From Bradyrhizobium sp. JYMT SZCCT0180 (GTDB taxonomy: Bacteria > Pseudomonadota > Alphaproteobacteria > Rhizobiales > Xanthobacteraceae): a stretch of DNA of 64,000 nt. Position numbers and translations under genes: made by a program. Positions within the stretch are counted from its first letter, which is position 1. Every line of letters begins with the position of its first letter. The DNA is taken from contig NZ_JAFCLZ010000030.1 in assembly GCF_018130165.1 (NCBI RefSeq), forward strand, positions 1 through 64,000, given 5' to 3'. Under the pieces are notes generated by a model that worked only from the letters and a program-made list of their open reading frames with translations, did no database searches and was not told where the DNA came from. Below are positions 62,279-64,000 of this stretch, piece by piece.

Positions 62279-62319
62279 GCCGCTATGCGTGGCGCCGGTA
62301 GCATCATGCAAATTTGTGC

Positions 62320-62868
62320 TCACTCCTCGATCTCGCCGCTTTCCTCGCCTGCCACTTCCATGGCCACGAGGCTGCGTTCCAGCACGCCCAGCATGTCCTG
62401 CAGTTCGGCAAGCTTGCGGGCACCATATCGGCTGGTGATTTCGGCGTAGATCGCTTCCGAGGTCGGCGCGACAGCCTCGATCAGTTTCAATCCCTTGGCC
62501 GATATCGACACCACGGCGCGGCGCAGATCGGCCTTGGCCGCACGGCGCTCGATCAACTGGCGCGCTTCGAGGTCACGCAGAATGCGCGACAGGCTTGGTC
62601 CCAGCAGAAACGCGACACGCGCCAGTTCGGTGACTTCAATGGCATCCACGGTGGTGAGCGCGCGCAGGATGCGCCATTGCTGCTCGGTCAGGCCGTGATT
62701 GCGCAAGGACGGGCGGAACTGTCGCATCACGGCTTCGCGGGCGCGCAGCAGCGACATCGGCAGCGAACGCGAGAAGTCGCGCATCGGCGCGCGCCGCGTC
62801 GTCTCGGTCGTTTCCGTGCTGGATTCAGTTTGCGATTTCTTCCGTGCCATCCGCCAATCGTCCGCCAT
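62320..62868 (-). CDS. hpaR: HpaR, MarR-family homoprotocatechuate regulator
   Basis: The 182-aa protein has the HpaR signature FSRSLPMSLLRAREAVMRQFRPSLRNHGLTEQQWRILRAL and a winged HTH with ELARVAFLLGPSLSRILRDLEARQLIERRAAKADLRRA. HpaR represses the homoprotocatechuate meta-cleavage genes. The start may be 62868 or the ATG at 62850 (MARKKSQTES), which has GGACGA upstream; the latter may be better. It is divergent from hpaH, with a TTAACATGTTAA palindrome between them. Confidence 0.88.
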   Translation of the reverse strand: MADDWRMARKKSQTESSTETTETTRRAPMRDFSRSLPMSLLRAREAVMRQFRPSLRNHGLTEQQWRILRALTTVDAIEVTELARVAFLLGPSLSRILRDLEARQLIERRAAKADLRRAVVSISAKGLKLIEAVAPTSEAIYAEITSRYGARKLAELQDMLGVLERSLVAMEVAGEESGEIEE

Positions 62869-62938
62869 CAGTAATGCTGATCAAAGGGAATAAAGTTTTG
62901 CGGTGCAGCAAGCGCTAATTCGGTTTGATCGATTTCAC

Positions 62939-62950
62939 TTAACATGTTAA
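62939..62950 (+). promoter_or_regulatory. Candidate HpaR operator
   Basis: TTAACATGTTAA is a perfect 12-bp palindrome in the 116-bp divergent hpaR/hpaH region, 35 bp before the hpaH ATG. MarR proteins bind such AT-rich palindromes, usually controlling both divergent genes. Confidence 0.55.
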
Positions 62951-62984
62951 TCATCTGCCGGCACCATCTTTTTGCTGAGAGCAT

Positions 62985-63791
62985 ATGGCCCTTTCCAACG
63001 ACCAGATTCGCGCCGCCGCCGAGCGGCTGGACCATGCGGAAAAGACCCGCACGCAGATCCGGCAGATTTCGCTCGAGCACCCCGCCATCACCATCGCGGA
63101 TTCGTACGCGATCCAGAAGGCGTGGGTCGACATGAAGATCGTGCAGGGCCGCATTGTCAAAGGCCACAAGATCGGCCTGACCTCGAAGGCGATGCAAAGC
63201 GCGCTCAATATCAACGAGCCGGATTCCGGCATCCTGCTCGACGACATGTTCTTTGCCGACGGCGGTCTGGTACCATCGGACCGGTTCATCGCGACCCGCG
63301 TCGAGGCCGAACTGGCGTTCGTGATGAAGACCCGGCTTGCGGGCCCTGACTGCACCATGTTCGACGTACTCAACGCCACCGATTTCGTGGTGCCGGCGCT
63401 GGAAATTCTCGACACCCGCGTTGAACGCGTCGATCCGCAAACCAAGGCAACGCGAAAAATCTTCGACACCATCGCCGACAACGCCGCCAATGCCGGCATC
63501 GTGCTCGGCGGCCGGCCGATCCGCCCGATGGACGCCGATCTGCGCTGGATCGGCGCGCTGTGCTTTCGCAACGGCCAGCTGGAAGAAACCGGCCTTGCCG
63601 CCGGCGTGCTCAACCATCCCGCAACCTCCGTGGCCTGGCTCGCCAACAAGATCGCGCCCAACGGCCTGGCGCTGGAAGCGGGCCAAGTGGTGCTGGCGGG
63701 ATCATTCATTCGCCCGATCGAAACCCGCAAAGGCGACACGATCCAGGCCGACTATGGTCCCTATGGCTCGGTGAGCTGCTACTTCGCTTGA
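62985..63791 (+). CDS. hpaH: HpaH, 2-oxo-hept-4-ene-1,7-dioate hydratase
   Basis: The 268-aa protein belongs to the FAH/MhpD hydratase family: VKGHKIGLTSKAMQSALNINEPDSGILLDDMFF, RVEAELAFVMKTRLAGPDCT (Glu pair for Mg2+), VPALEILDTRV, NAGIVLGGRPI and SVAWLANKIAPNGLALEAGQVVLAGSFI. HpaH hydrates 2-oxohept-4-ene-1,7-dioate in homoprotocatechuate breakdown, making the substrate of HpaI-type aldolases. Length is normal. It is followed 30 bp on by hpaF and controlled divergently with hpaR. Confidence 0.92.
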   Translation: MALSNDQIRAAAERLDHAEKTRTQIRQISLEHPAITIADSYAIQKAWVDMKIVQGRIVKGHKIGLTSKAMQSALNINEPDSGILLDDMFFADGGLVPSDRFIATRVEAELAFVMKTRLAGPDCTMFDVLNATDFVVPALEILDTRVERVDPQTKATRKIFDTIADNAANAGIVLGGRPIRPMDADLRWIGALCFRNGQLEETGLAAGVLNHPATSVAWLANKIAPNGLALEAGQVVLAGSFIRPIETRKGDTIQADYGPYGSVSCYFA

Positions 63792-63821
63792 TACGGAAAC
63801 GGGAACTGCTGGAGTACAGAC

Positions 63822-64000
63822 ATGCCGCATTTCACGATCGAATACTCCGCCAATCTCGATGCGCGCGTCGATATGGGTGCGATAGTGGAACTGGTGCGCA
63901 AGGCCGCGGTTGAGACCGGCATCTTCCCGCTCGGCGGCATCCGCGTCCGCGCGATCAGATGCGAGCACTACGCGATCGCCGACAACAGGCACGACTACGG
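63822..64000 (+). CDS. hpaF: HpaF, 5-carboxymethyl-2-hydroxymuconate isomerase (partial, cut by window end)
   Basis: The first 59 residues are visible: MPHFTIEYSANLDARVDMGAIV, LVRKAAVETGIFPLGGIRVRAIRCEHYAIADNRHDY. The N-terminal Pro2 is the catalytic base of the tautomerase superfamily, and the pattern matches CHMI/HpaF. GGAG lies 9 nt before ATG 63822. The gene continues past 64000. It isomerises the ring-cleavage product two steps before HpaH in the same pathway. Confidence 0.88.
   Translation, partial: MPHFTIEYSANLDARVDMGAIVELVRKAAVETGIFPLGGIRVRAIRCEHYAIADNRHDY

Overview
The window looks like chromosomal DNA of an alphaproteobacterium in Nitrobacteraceae, most likely Bradyrhizobium or a close Rhodopseudomonas-type relative. 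Four things support this: high GC with dense gene packing; a hopanoid gene set including the C-2 methylase HpnP; an imuA-imuB-dnaE2 cassette behind an alphaproteobacterial direct-repeat LexA box (GTTC-N7-GTTC); and several families of short palindromic repeats that I recall as typical of Bradyrhizobium. I see no rRNA, tRNA, CRISPR array, transposase or phage gene.

Layout. 1-0.6 kb: repeat-rich non-coding DNA. 0.7-5.5 kb: a short-chain dehydrogenase, an ABC-F ATPase behind a structured leader with a 23-codon upstream ORF, a small double-glycine-leader-like peptide, a secreted protein and a LuxR-type regulator. 5.8-12.6 kb: the SOS mutagenesis operon imuA-imuB-dnaE2 (minus strand) and a DUF4130-type protein; repeat-like sequence lies in frame inside both imuB and dnaE2. 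13-18.4 kb: a GNAT, a PiT phosphate transporter and two near-identical-length M20 amidohydrolases. 18.6-25.8 kb: a GMC oxidoreductase/hydrolase pair, a TetR-led cluster (AidB-like acyl-CoA dehydrogenase, class II aldolase, an apparently frameshifted DUF2520 protein) and a GFA protein.

26-47 kb is a hopanoid island. It holds hpnO, a DUF2147 gene, hpnN, ispH-hpnH on plus, then hpnC-hpnD-hpnE-shc-hpnG on minus, a second MMPL exporter and eutB-hpnP-eutC. Together these make squalene from farnesyl diphosphate (HpnCDE), cyclise it (Shc), extend it to the C35 side chain (HpnH, HpnG, HpnO), methylate it at C-2 (HpnP) and move it to the outer membrane (HpnN). IspH supplies isoprenoid precursor. hpnP lies between the two ethanolamine ammonia-lyase subunit genes and has a one-mismatch EcfG-type promoter upstream.

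47-58.3 kb: a membrane protein, a chemoreceptor, a coiled-coil protein, a VOC protein and a three-gene minus-strand operon (large transglutaminase/DUF2126, circularly permuted ATP-grasp plus Alpha-E, small transglutaminase) that belongs to a widespread but functionally uncharacterised peptide-modification-type system. 58.5-64 kb: a sugar-acid-type operon (altronate/galactarate dehydratase, HpcH/HpaI aldolase, Ldh-family dehydrogenase), then hpaR, divergent hpaH and the start of hpaF, which point to homoprotocatechuate meta-cleavage.

The observations most worth following are the alternative-structure leader of the ABC-F gene, the 105-bp palindromic repeat carried in frame by dnaE2 (with a same-length intergenic copy at 422-526), the hpnP/eut arrangement and the Alpha-E/ATP-grasp operon.
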